NCBI GenBank assembly: GCA_021845945.1
Contig: JAJZRD010000127.1
Coordinates: 1-10,697, forward strand
Source: Chloroflexota bacterium
GTDB lineage: Bacteria; Chloroflexota; UBA6077
Length of the DNA stretch: 10,697 bases
Direction of reading: 5' to 3'
The translations under genes were made by a program, and so were the position numbers. The notes beneath the pieces were generated by a model that had not been told where the DNA came from, did not search any database, and worked only from the letters and a program-made list of their open reading frames with translations. This document shows positions 1 to 6,800 of the stretch, one piece after another; position 1 is the first letter of the stretch, and each line of letters begins with the position of its first letter.

Positions 1-89
1 AGCGCCGAGGTCGCCCACCCAAACGGCCCTCCCAACCGATCCTAGTCGAGTCGAAGCGCCGAGAACGCCCACCCGGGCAACCAATCCAA
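1..89. repeat. Imperfect direct repeat at window edge
   Basis: Positions 1-20 and 55-74 agree at 18 of 20 bases (AGCGCCGAG..CGCCCACCC). Further on, 33-44 and 78-89 are again similar (CAACCGATCCTA against CAACCAATCCAA), with about nine bases missing between the blocks in the second copy. The first copy touches the window edge, so the array may extend further left. No function is visible. Confidence 0.45.
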
Positions 90-184
90 GCGGTGGCAGC
101 GTGACCACGCTTGAGTGGGGCGCTACCCGCCGCACCCGGAGGAGCGAAAATTAGATTGTCGTGGAGCCATTTTCGGGCTGTCTG
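90..184. other. Non-coding stretch with nothing recognised
   Basis: No credible coding frame, promoter or repeat was found between the direct repeat and the T-tract of the tRNA-Gly terminator. A short open frame that crosses this area on the minus strand runs through the tRNA and is not a gene. Confidence 0.5.
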
Positions 185-225
185 AAAAACGGAAGTCCGG
201 CCTGGCTCTAGGCCAAACCGGACTT
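185..225 (-). terminator. Intrinsic terminator of tRNA-Gly
   Basis: Read on the minus strand, the base after the encoded CCA starts an 8-bp perfect stem, AAGTCCGG (225-218) with CCGGACTT (200-193). The loop holds a smaller CCT/AGG pairing. Three bases later comes a run of five T (189-185). This is the layout of a Rho-independent terminator placed directly behind the tRNA. Confidence 0.8.
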
Positions 226-302
226 TGGAGCGGGAGACGGGACTCGAACCCGCGACAATCTGCTTGGAAGGCAGACACTCTACCAGACTGAGTTACTCCC
301 GC
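226..302 (-). tRNA. tRNA-Gly (anticodon UCC)
   Basis: The minus strand folds into a complete cloverleaf of 77 bases. The acceptor stem is GCGGGAG/CTCCCGC, the D stem ACTC/GAGT, the anticodon stem TCTGC/GCAGA and the T stem GCGGG/CCCGT around a TTCGAAC loop. The anticodon loop CTTCCAA gives anticodon UCC, which reads GGA. The discriminator base is U, as expected for bacterial tRNA-Gly, and the 3' CCA is encoded (228-226). It has its own promoter (349-321) and terminator (225-185), so it looks like a single-gene unit behind the MFS gene. Confidence 0.96.
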
Positions 303-320
303 ATAGGCAACTCTAGTCAA

Positions 321-349
321 ATTATACGTTCTGGCAGGTTCGCAGTCAA
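321..349 (-). promoter_or_regulatory. Promoter of tRNA-Gly
   Basis: On the minus strand a -35 box TTGACT (349-344, five of six) and a consensus -10 box TATAAT (326-321) are 17 bases apart. The predicted start near 314 lies about 12 bases before the mature 5' end of the tRNA. This fits a strong stable-RNA promoter with a short leader removed by RNase P. Confidence 0.88.
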
Positions 350-355
350 TTCCGG

Positions 356-382
356 CAGCGCCAGGGCGCCAAGCCCTCGCTG
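356..382 (-). terminator. Hairpin after the MFS gene, possible terminator
   Basis: Just past the MFS stop codon the minus strand forms CAGCG-AGGGC, a five-base loop, GCCCT, a two-base GG bulge and CGCTG: ten base pairs in all. No T-run follows, because the next bases lead into the tRNA promoter. It may stabilise the 3' end or be a weak terminator rather than a standard intrinsic one. Confidence 0.4.
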
Positions 383-386
383 GGCG

Positions 387-1754
387 CTACTCGGTGGGAT
401 CGCCCTCGGCCGTCGAGATCTCCGCGGCGGAAAGGCTGCCGTTACCCGGCGCAGGGCGCGGTTCTGGCTCCGGGGCAGTCCGGGTGGTAGCGGCCTGGGC
501 GGCGGTGCTCTTGGATGGAGCGGCCGGGGAGGCCGCGCCCTCTCGCTCGAGTCTGGGCCGGGGCAGGGGATGGCGCCGCAGCCCCCAGCTGACCCAGCCG
601 AAGCTCAAGGCGAAGAGGACTCCGGTCGCCAGGAATACCGACCTCATCCCCCAGAAGGACGCGAAGAACGCGCCCGACAGGGGTCCGACGGCGTTGGCCA
701 TGGAGTTGGCAGTAGCGGCCAGCCCAAAGGCTGCGCCCCGCCGCTCCTGGGGGACCAGTCCCGCCAGCAAAGCGTTAGCGCTGGGCATCAGCCCGCCCAG
801 GAAGAGCCCCAGCAGCATCCGCAGCAGCAGCAGTTGCCAGACCTGATCCACGAGGGACTGCGGGAAGTAGGACAGCGAAGCCCCTGCCAGACAGGCCATG
901 AGGATCCGGCGGTGGCCTATGCGGTCGCTAACCCGTCCGATGAGGAGGGCCGAGACCGCGCTCACAGCGCCCGTCGCCGCCAGCACCAGGCCGGCGGCCG
1001 TCGCCGCGTCCTCCCCGCCTTTCAACTCCGCGATGAAAAGGCTCAGCACGGGGCTCACGATGGTGCCGCCGTACTGGATCAGGAAGGTGACCCCCAGCAG
1101 GATCGGAAAGATCGCTATGGCCAGCATCGACCGGCTCTCGGCCATCACACCCCGGCGGGCGGACCCGGGCGGGGGCGGAGTGAAGTCCTCCCGAACGAAG
1201 AGGAGCACTATGGCCGCTCCTACAAGCATGAGGGCGCCGGCAACGTAGAAAGGCACGCGATAGCCGAAGCCGTCGGCGATCACCCCACCCACGAGAGGTC
1301 CCACGGAGCTTCCCAGGAAGATGGCCACCTGCATCACCCCCAGGGCGAAGCCGAGGCGGTGTCGCGGCGTCGAGGTGGCCACCAGGGCGTTGGCGGCGGC
1401 CACGGTGCCGGTAACGGAACCCTGGATGAAGCGGGTTATCAGCAGCTGCTGTGGGGAGGTGGCCAGTCCCATCAGGGAGACGACGACGGCACCGCCCAGC
1501 ATCGACCGGATCACCATGGGCCTCCGGCCCCACCGGTCGGCCAGGTTCCCCCAAATGGGCTGAGTCACCGACATGGAGACGGCGGCTGCCGCTGCTATGG
1601 CCCCTGCCCACTCGGCGGCCTCGACTGGATCCGGCACGCCCAGGCTCTGGACGAAGAGCGGGATGAAGGGGAAGACGAAACTGAAGGCGACCATGGTCAG
1701 CAACTGGCCGATCCAGAGCGCCGCCAGGTTCCGTTGCCACCGTTCAGTCAGCAT
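387..1754 (-). CDS. MFS drug-efflux transporter, DHA1 (MdtG-like) type
   Basis: This 455-residue protein is a major facilitator superfamily transporter, predicted to export drugs or small toxic compounds in exchange for protons. It has many hydrophobic membrane segments in two halves. Motif A is clear in the first half (GNLADRWGRRP, residues 69-79) and recurs in the second (GRVSDRIGHRR, 273-283). LGSSVGPLVGGVIAD (147-161) fits antiporter motif C of drug:H+ antiporters. The N-terminus resembles MdtG-like proteins. The last ~50 residues are a hydrophilic Ala/Pro/Glu-rich tail that the fold does not need. The ATG start overlaps the end of the upstream marR by 11 bases and has GGGAG five bases before it, so translation is probably coupled. 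The substrate cannot be read from the sequence. Confidence 0.9.
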   Translation of the reverse strand: MLTERWQRNLAALWIGQLLTMVAFSFVFPFIPLFVQSLGVPDPVEAAEWAGAIAAAAAVSMSVTQPIWGNLADRWGRRPMVIRSMLGGAVVVSLMGLATSPQQLLITRFIQGSVTGTVAAANALVATSTPRHRLGFALGVMQVAIFLGSSVGPLVGGVIADGFGYRVPFYVAGALMLVGAAIVLLFVREDFTPPPPGSARRGVMAESRSMLAIAIFPILLGVTFLIQYGGTIVSPVLSLFIAELKGGEDAATAAGLVLAATGAVSAVSALLIGRVSDRIGHRRILMACLAGASLSYFPQSLVDQVWQLLLLRMLLGLFLGGLMPSANALLAGLVPQERRGAAFGLAATANSMANAVGPLSGAFFASFWGMRSVFLATGVLFALSFGWVSWGLRRHPLPRPRLEREGAASPAAPSKSTAAQAATTRTAPEPEPRPAPGNGSLSAAEISTAEGDPTE

Positions 1755-2241
1755 TCTCGCTCCCGCCGCTCCCCCGCCGTCGATCGCCGATCCGCTCCAG
1801 CAGCGCCTCCAGCCCCTCCTCCAACGCAGCGCGGTGGGCGGGTTCCATGCCGGCCAGCAGCTGCTTCAGGGCCTCCATCGCTCGATCCATGGCGGCTTCC
1901 CAGCGGGCCAGGCCGGCGGGTGTGACCAGCAGCGGGGTGCACCGCCGGTCTCCCGGCTGGTCTCGTCGCTCCACCAGACCCCTCCGCACCAGCAGGTCGA
2001 CGATCTCGCCGGCGGTGGCCGGTGTGATCTCCAGGGCCCGGGCCAGCTCGCTGGGCAGCTGCACCCCACGGACCAGCCGAGCCAGGACTCGAAGCTGGGT
2101 CACAGTGAGAGCGCCGGCGCTGTCGTCGTCCTGAGCTGCACTGTGGATGATCCGTCTGAGGTGCGGCACGGCCTCCAGCAACTGCGACGCTGCCCTGTCC
2201 GGTTCGCGACCCTCTTTTTGGCGACTTAGTTTGGTATCCAT
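1744..2241 (-). CDS. MarR-family transcriptional regulator
   Basis: A protein of 165 residues, typical MarR length. A winged helix-turn-helix spans about residues 45-110: LTVTQLRVLARL, then a recognition region PSELARALEITPATAGEIVDLL, then the wing RRDQPGDRRCTPLLVTPAG with the family's D-x-R-like pattern. Helices on both sides would form the dimer interface. MarR proteins usually repress their own operon and release DNA when they bind a ligand. Here the next gene is an efflux pump, so it is very likely the local regulator of that pump. The start is uncertain: ATG at 2241 is chosen, but an in-frame TTG at 2253 is possible. The -10 box at 2263-2258 would make either start almost leaderless. An AAGG lies 12 bases before the ATG. 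Confidence 0.9.
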   Translation of the reverse strand: MDTKLSRQKEGREPDRAASQLLEAVPHLRRIIHSAAQDDDSAGALTVTQLRVLARLVRGVQLPSELARALEITPATAGEIVDLLVRRGLVERRDQPGDRRCTPLLVTPAGLARWEAAMDRAMEALKQLLAGMEPAHRAALEEGLEALLERIGDRRRGSGGSENAD

Positions 2242-2263
2242 AATATCAGGCAACCTTATTATA
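2240..2263 (-). promoter_or_regulatory. marR -10 box inside an inverted repeat (candidate operator)
   Basis: The inverted repeat ATAATA-N11-TATTAT covers 2240-2262. On the minus strand its upstream arm overlaps a consensus -10 box, TATAAT (2263-2258). No good -35 box is seen at 16-18 bases, so the promoter may be weak or need help. A dyad centred on the expected transcription start is where an autorepressing MarR dimer would be expected to bind. Confidence 0.5.
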
Positions 2264-2324
2264 GTGGCCGGCGGCCCTGCACGCCAGCTGCAGGTTGCTG
2301 CTATTCTACCAGGAGTGGCCCCCG

Positions 2325-2353
2325 TTGCCCCTTCTTTCCGGGAGCGCTATCAT
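2325..2353 (+). promoter_or_regulatory. Candidate promoter of the nitroreductase gene
   Basis: TTGCCC (2325-2330, four of six) and TATCAT (2348-2353, five of six) are 17 bases apart, placing a start near 2360. This leaves a leader of about 78 bases before the GTG at 2438. No other good promoter lies in the divergent region. Confidence 0.5.
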
Positions 2354-2437
2354 TTCGGCACTGCAGCGGTCGGGCGATTCCCGCGGCCCGCGCCTACTGG
2401 AACCGAGACTCACCCATAGATCGCAGGAGGAGTAGCC

Positions 2438-3082
2438 GTGGAGTTAGAAGAAGCTCTCAAGACCAGGAGATCCATACGGAAGTACCGGGATGTCGACGTT
2501 CCCACCGACCTGATCCTGAAGGCTATCAGCTTGGCCTCATGGGCGCCCAACGGCGGCAATTTCCAGCCCTGGAAGTTCTTCGTGGTGAAGAACCCTCGGA
2601 TGATCGAGCGGATTGCGGACGCCGTCCAGGCCAAGGTGGATGCGATGGCCGGCTGGCCCGAGGCGGCGGAGTTCGGCCAGACCTTCGAGCGGTACCGGGC
2701 CAACGCCGCCTTCTTTCGCACCGCGCCGGCCGTCATCGCCGTGGCCATGGGGGGCTACCAGAGCGCGGCCGACAAGGTGCTGCGCCGGCGGGACGGGACG
2801 GATCCGGCCGCCAGCGAGATGATCCGGAATCGGGCCGAGGTCAGCTCGCGGATCCAGACCATCGCCGGAGCCACCGGCTACCTGCTGCTGGCGCTTCACA
2901 GCCTCAGGCTTGGTGCCTGCTGGATGGCGGGGCCGATGCTGGCGAGGAGGGAGATCGCCCGGATGCTGGAGGTCCCCGACGACGTCGAGCTGTTCGCCCT
3001 GGTGCCGGTGGGCTACCCCGCCGAGAGCCCCGCGCCCGGACCTCGCAAGCCGCTGGAAGAGGTGGCGCGGGTAATAGAGTAG
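2438..3082 (+). CDS. Nitroreductase-family FMN oxidoreductase
   Basis: A protein of 214 residues, normal for the family of FMN-dependent NAD(P)H oxidoreductases acting on nitroaromatics, quinones, enones or other acceptors. The N-terminal TRRSIRKY (9-16) is the family's phosphate-binding motif for FMN. It is followed by ASWAPNGGNFQPWKFFVV (33-50), the usual second flavin-contact block. Near the C-terminus, the helix GATGYLLLALHSLRLGACW (144-162) and VPVGYP (189-194) match the conserved end of the fold. The insertion at about 66-135 is the variable region that shapes the active site. The GTG start has a perfect AGGAGG seven bases before it. The gene diverges from marR-MFS, so it may belong to the same stress response. 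The exact substrate is unknown. Confidence 0.9.
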   Translation: MELEEALKTRRSIRKYRDVDVPTDLILKAISLASWAPNGGNFQPWKFFVVKNPRMIERIADAVQAKVDAMAGWPEAAEFGQTFERYRANAAFFRTAPAVIAVAMGGYQSAADKVLRRRDGTDPAASEMIRNRAEVSSRIQTIAGATGYLLLALHSLRLGACWMAGPMLARREIARMLEVPDDVELFALVPVGYPAESPAPGPRKPLEEVARVIE

Positions 3083-3087
3083 TTTCC

Positions 3088-3117
3088 CTGGCACCATCTG
3101 TTACGCAATGATATACT
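3088..3117 (+). promoter_or_regulatory. Candidate promoter of the HisKA/dehalogenase-like pair
   Basis: CTGGCA (3088-3093, four of six) and TATACT (3112-3117, five of six) are 18 bases apart, six bases after the nitroreductase stop. The -10 box runs into a short inverted repeat, CTCTA-GA-TAGAG (3116-3127). The resulting leader to the GTG at 3268 is about 145 bases long and contains no credible gene. Confidence 0.45.
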
Positions 3118-3267
3118 CTAGATAGAGCCGCTCCGTGTGGGGTGTGTCGAAGGGGACTCGGCCGGAGAGCTGCTCCAGTCCACGACGCAGCAGAGGCCAG
3201 GGCTGATGGATCGCGTCCGGCCTCGCCGCTCCGCCGCCGAGATCCGCATACGGAGGGAGTTAGCCCC

Positions 3268-3738
3268 GTGCGGTTCGTGTTATCTGTCTGGGTACTAGTT
3301 CTGTCTGCCCTGTTGCTGTTCACCTTCGTGGTGCTCACCCACCAGTTCTTCGACCCTACCCTCTCCTCCGCGGCTGTGGCCGGTTCCCTCATCGTTGCGA
3401 CCTGGGTGGTGGGCCTGGTCAGCGCCGGCGCCATCCACATCCTCTATCGCCGGGCCGAGCGGGCCATCCAGCAGGCGGCCCGAGACGAGACCATCGTCCA
3501 GCTGGCCGGCGCCGTGGCCCACGAGCTGAACCAGCCGCTCACGGTGGTGATCAGCACCGCCGAGCTGATTTGCGGTCGGGAGCGGAGCCCCGAGGAGCTG
3601 CAGGGCCTGGTGCAGAGGATGGCGGAGGCCTCCTTGCGGATGGCCGACATCGTGTCCAAGCTGCAGCATGCCACCAGCTATCGCGCCAAGAGCTACGTGG
3701 GGGAGGTTCGGATCGTCGATCTGGACAAGGCCAGCTGA
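3268..3738 (+). CDS. Membrane-anchored HisKA-only protein lacking an ATPase domain
   Basis: Two hydrophobic segments (about residues 2-24 and 33-60) form a hairpin anchor with a very short outside loop. A cytoplasmic part follows that matches the dimerisation/phosphoacceptor (HisKA) domain of histidine kinases: QLAGAVAHELNQPLTVV (78-94) is the H-box with His85 as the phosphorylation site. Two helices make the usual bundle. The protein then ends at residue 156 (VRIVDLDKAS); no N, G1, F or G2 box of the ATPase domain exists. The stop is clean and the reading frame does not continue, so this is not an obvious frameshift. Similar short HisKA proteins with a YVG..I.DLD.AS-like end are, as I recall, found in other bacteria. 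GTG at 3268 is chosen because GGAGGGAG ends eight bases before it; a longer frame from 3142 lacks this and is not conserved-looking. It lies 11 bases before the next gene. Confidence 0.78.
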   Translation: MRFVLSVWVLVLSALLLFTFVVLTHQFFDPTLSSAAVAGSLIVATWVVGLVSAGAIHILYRRAERAIQQAARDETIVQLAGAVAHELNQPLTVVISTAELICGRERSPEELQGLVQRMAEASLRMADIVSKLQHATSYRAKSYVGEVRIVDLDKAS

Positions 3739-3749
3739 AGCACGGGGCA

Positions 3750-4955
3750 ATGGGTACGGGGATGCCGGTGGTCAACGATGTGCCGGGGAGCGCCGTGGAG
3801 TGGCGATCCCTCTTTGATGGTAGAAGGGTCGAGGAACCCACCTATCGCGGGGACGTGATCGGGCTGCTGGAGCGTTTCGACGAGCGGGATTGCCTGTTCG
3901 CCCGGATGGACCTGGAGTCGGGCTCTGAGCGGTATCGGGCCTACTACCAGGCCCACGAGGAGTTCCAGCCGGCCGACGACTTCCTCCGAGCCCTCCCTCC
4001 CCTGGGGAGTTCCGCCGCACCCCACGATCGAGCCGCCCTGGATAGTCTCTTCGGTTCGGCCTTCATCGCCGGGCTGCCGAAAGAGGTGGCATCCGTCGGT
4101 GGCCGACCCGAAGCGGCGCGGCTCCCGACGGACCCTCAGGTGGCCGCCCTCAAGGTGAAGGCTCTGGCCCGCTACCTGGGCGTCGACCTGGTGGGGATCG
4201 GCCCCCTGAATCCGGCCTTCCGCTACTCCCACGTGGGCCGGACCTTCTACGGCCAGCGCTGGGGTGAGGAGATCTCCCTGGAGCATCACTACGCCATCTC
4301 GCTGGGGATCGCCATGGACTACGACCGGCTGCGCCGCCACGCGCCGGGCTTCCCAGTTCTCCTGGAGAGCGCCCTCGCCTACGCCAGGGCTGCGGTCATC
4401 GCGGTGGAGCTGGCCAACTACCTGCGAGGCATGGGCTACTCGGCCCGGACCCACCACCTGCGGGACTACCAGCTACTCAGTGTGCCGGTGGCGGTGGATG
4501 CCGGCCTGGGGGAGCTGGGTCGCTCGGGCGTGCTGATCACCCGGGAGTTCGGCTGCAGCCTCCGGCTGGCCACGGTTACCACCGACCTGCCGATGGTCCT
4601 GGATCGCCCGGTGGATTTGGGGATTCAGCAGTTCTGCCGGGACTGCAAGCTGTGCGCAATGGCTTGCCCTGCCGGCGCGGTGCCCAAGGGGGATAAGATC
4701 GCCGTGCGGGGGGTCAGGCGGTGGAAGCTGTCGTCGGGGCGCTGCTACCACTACTGGCGCCAGGTGGGCAGCGACTGCGCCCTCTGCCTGGTGGCCTGTC
4801 CCTGGAGCCGACCGGATAGGCTGACCCGGCCCCTGCGTCCGACCCACCCCGATCCGATCCTGGACCCCGCCACCCTGGCCATGGAAAGCCAGGTCCGTGC
4901 TTCGTTGCCGCCCTGGCTCAGGAAGTATCTGGGGGATGTCAATCCTTCTCGATGA
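3750..4955 (+). CDS. Reductive-dehalogenase-like corrinoid/Fe-S protein, cytoplasmic
   Basis: A protein of 401 residues resembling RdhA reductive dehalogenases, which use a base-off corrinoid and two 4Fe-4S clusters to remove halogens. The N-terminal part has the family pattern FDERDCLFARM..GSERYRAYYQ. The core AGLGELGRSGVLITREFG...RLATVTTDLPM (251-282) is typical. Cluster one is C296-x2-C299-x2-C302-x3-C306-P; cluster two is C332-x10-C343-x2-C346-x3-C350-P. There is no Tat signal and no membrane-anchor (RdhB) gene beside it, unlike respiratory RdhA of ~500 residues. It is also far shorter than the ~700-residue cytoplasmic NpRdhA type. QueG is the other B12/Fe-S relative, but the core here is RDase-like. 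Start: ATG 3750 or 3762, both with weak SD sites. Substrate and dehalogenase activity are unproven. Confidence 0.82.
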   Translation: MGTGMPVVNDVPGSAVEWRSLFDGRRVEEPTYRGDVIGLLERFDERDCLFARMDLESGSERYRAYYQAHEEFQPADDFLRALPPLGSSAAPHDRAALDSLFGSAFIAGLPKEVASVGGRPEAARLPTDPQVAALKVKALARYLGVDLVGIGPLNPAFRYSHVGRTFYGQRWGEEISLEHHYAISLGIAMDYDRLRRHAPGFPVLLESALAYARAAVIAVELANYLRGMGYSARTHHLRDYQLLSVPVAVDAGLGELGRSGVLITREFGCSLRLATVTTDLPMVLDRPVDLGIQQFCRDCKLCAMACPAGAVPKGDKIAVRGVRRWKLSSGRCYHYWRQVGSDCALCLVACPWSRPDRLTRPLRPTHPDPILDPATLAMESQVRASLPPWLRKYLGDVNPSR

Positions 4956-5565
4956 CAAACAGCGCCATGCGGGCTCGCAGGTTGGGGAGCAGGTGCACCT
5001 GCCGGCCACCCGACAGGAAGAGGCTCTTCACCGCCGAGATCCCCTCGGCCTCGCACAGATCCTGGAAGTCCCGGATCGTGGTCAGGTGTATGTTGGGGGT
5101 GTTGTACCACTCGTAGGGCAGATCGCTGGACTTGGGCATCCGGCCTCCCAGCGTCAGCTGGAGACGGTGTCGCCAATAGACGAAGTTGGGGAAGGAGACG
5201 ATCCCCAGCCGCCCGACCCTCAGCATCTCCTGGAGCACCAGCCGGGGCTTGTGCACGGCCTGGAGGGTCTGGCTGAGGATCACGTAGTCGAAGGAGCCGT
5301 CGGGGTAGTCTTCCAGCCCCTCGTCCAGGTCGCCGTGGTGGACCGACAGCCCGCGAGAGATGCAGCGGTACACCCCCTCCTCGGCGATCTCCACACCCCT
5401 GGCGGTGGCCTGCCTCTCCCTGATCAGCATCTCCATCAGCTCGCCGTTGCCGCACCCCAGGTCCAGGACGGTGGAGCCCTCTTCCACCAGATGGGAGATG
5501 AGGTGAAGGTCTATTCTCTCCGTCAGCGCCGGTACCGCGATTTCATCGTCCAGCCTGGTGACCAT
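4939..5565 (-). CDS. metW: Methionine biosynthesis protein MetW
   Basis: A 208-residue class I SAM-dependent methyltransferase-fold protein of the MetW family, which accompanies MetX in homoserine acylation in many bacteria. The SAM-binding motif VLDLGCGNGE is at 33-42, followed by GVEI (57-60), the MetW block SFDYVILSQTLQ (91-102), and further on LPYEWYNTPNIHLTT, a family signature. ATG 5565 is chosen over GTG 5577 because AAGGTGG lies eight bases before the ATG, whereas the GTG would sit inside that SD. The start is two bases after the metX stop, so the two are almost certainly translated from one message. The 3' end overlaps the tail of the convergent dehalogenase-like gene by 17 bases. 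Its exact role is not settled in the family. Confidence 0.93.
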   Translation of the reverse strand: MVTRLDDEIAVPALTERIDLHLISHLVEEGSTVLDLGCGNGELMEMLIRERQATARGVEIAEEGVYRCISRGLSVHHGDLDEGLEDYPDGSFDYVILSQTLQAVHKPRLVLQEMLRVGRLGIVSFPNFVYWRHRLQLTLGGRMPKSSDLPYEWYNTPNIHLTTIRDFQDLCEAEGISAVKSLFLSGGRQVHLLPNLRARMALFVIEKD

Positions 5566-5567
5566 GG

Positions 5568-6800
5568 TTATCGCCACCTTCCCTTCGCCGTGTAGGCCAG
5601 GAAGCCCTTGATAAGGGGGGTCTGCGCCTCCTCCTCCAGCAGGAAAGCATCGTGGCCGTAGGAGGAGGGGATCTCACAGTAGCTCACGTCGATGCCGTTG
5701 ACCTTCAGCGCCTTGACGATCTCCTTGGACTGGTAGGGGGGGTAGAGCCAGTCGGAGCTGAAGGAGATCACCAGGAAGCGAGCCTGCACGTCGCGGAAGG
5801 TGACGCCCAGCCCGCCGTGGCCGTTGGCCAGGTCGAAGTAGTCGATGGCCTTGGTGATGTACAGGTAGCTGTTGGCGTCGAAACGACGGATGAAGCTGTC
5901 GCCCTGGTGCCGCAGGTAGCTCTCCACCTCGAAGTCGGTGGAGAAGTCGAATCCGTACTTCTCACGGTTGCGGAGCCGCCGGCCGAACTTCTGGTGCATC
6001 GCCTCGTCGCTGAGATAGGTGATGTGGCCCAGCATGCGGGCCACGGCGAGGCCGGGCAGCGGGGTGTTCCTGCCGTAGTAGTCGCCCCCGTGCCAGTTCT
6101 GATCCGCCACGATGGCCTGGCGACCCACCTCGTCGAAGGCGATCCCCTGGGCCGACAGGCGGGCCGTGGTGGCGATGGGGATGCAGGCCCGAACGGCCTC
6201 CGGATAGGCCACGGTCCACTGGAGGGCCTGCATACCGCCCAGGGACCCTCCGGCCACTGCCAGCAGCCGCTCGATGCCCAGATGCTCCAGCAGCTTCTTC
6301 TGGGCGCGCACCATGTCGCCTACGGTGATCACCGGGAAGCTCAGCCCGTACGGCCGGTCGGTGGCGGGGTTGATGGAGCTAGGACCGGTGGACCCTCGGC
6401 AGCCACCCAGGATGTTGGAGCAGATCACGAAGTAGCGGTCGGTGTCGAAGGCCTTCCCAGGGCCGATCATGTTGTCCCACCAGCCCACCTTCTTCCGGTC
6501 CGCGGCGTCGCCGGACTTCGCCCCGAAACCCGTGTCCGCCGCGCTGACGCCCCCATCCTCGGCGCCGATCCCCGCGGCGTGGGCATCGCCCGAGAGGGCG
6601 TGGCAGGCCAGGATGGCGTTGCTCCTATCGGAGTTTAGCTCGCCGTAGCTCTCGTAGGCCAGGGTGATTGGGCCGAGCTTCTCGCCGCTGTCCAAGACCA
6701 TCTCGTCCGGTGGCTCGGCGAAGGTGAAGTACTGGGTTTTTACGGCTCCGACAGATCCCGGTTCCACGGCTGCGCGCCTGCTTTCTTCTTCGTTTACCAT
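5568..6800 (-). CDS. metX: Homoserine O-acyltransferase MetX
   Basis: A 410-residue alpha/beta-hydrolase-fold enzyme that activates homoserine with an acyl-CoA at the entry to methionine synthesis. The nucleophile is Ser186 in GGSLGGMQ, with the acid at Asp350 (SSDWLYPP) and the base at His383 (YGHDAFL). Other family marks are ALSGDAH (68-74), [24 protein letters not shown] and [12 protein letters not shown]. An insertion of about 25 residues rich in Gly/Ala/Asp sits at 77-103, between GDAH and GWWD. Acetyl- and succinyl-CoA users cannot be told apart by eye. ATG 6800 directly follows the T-box leader; a longer in-frame extension would read through the riboswitch and is rejected. AGGAGG (6817-6812) is 11 bases before the ATG and is part of the terminator stem. 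metW follows after two bases. Confidence 0.95.
   Translation of the reverse strand: MVNEEESRRAAVEPGSVGAVKTQYFTFAEPPDEMVLDSGEKLGPITLAYESYGELNSDRSNAILACHALSGDAHAAGIGAEDGGVSAADTGFGAKSGDAADRKKVGWWDNMIGPGKAFDTDRYFVICSNILGGCRGSTGPSSINPATDRPYGLSFPVITVGDMVRAQKKLLEHLGIERLLAVAGGSLGGMQALQWTVAYPEAVRACIPIATTARLSAQGIAFDEVGRQAIVADQNWHGGDYYGRNTPLPGLAVARMLGHITYLSDEAMHQKFGRRLRNREKYGFDFSTDFEVESYLRHQGDSFIRRFDANSYLYITKAIDYFDLANGHGGLGVTFRDVQARFLVISFSSDWLYPPYQSKEIVKALKVNGIDVSYCEIPSSYGHDAFLLEEEAQTPLIKGFLAYTAKGRWR

Noticed and set aside
225..1925. Very long plus-strand open frame of 566 codons
   Set aside because: It lies antisense to the MFS and marR genes, starts inside the tRNA, and its product is a low-complexity run of Gly/Arg/Gln/His without any domain. 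It is a high-GC shadow frame.
3142..3267. 42-codon extension of the HisKA-only protein
   Set aside because: The extension is Arg/Ala-rich with no SD. GTG 3268 has GGAGGGAG at good spacing and starts directly at the first membrane helix.
3570..3749. 60-codon N-terminal extension of the dehalogenase-like gene
   Set aside because: It overlaps the HisKA coding region in another frame, and its product is low-complexity; family similarity begins after ATG 3750.
3750..4955. Epoxyqueuosine reductase QueG
   Set aside because: The core AGLGELGRSGVLIT, the TDLPM segment and the C-x10-C-x2-C-x3-C second cluster fit reductive dehalogenases; QueG's AGLGWIGKN and FGCD..Q..CPWN patterns are absent.
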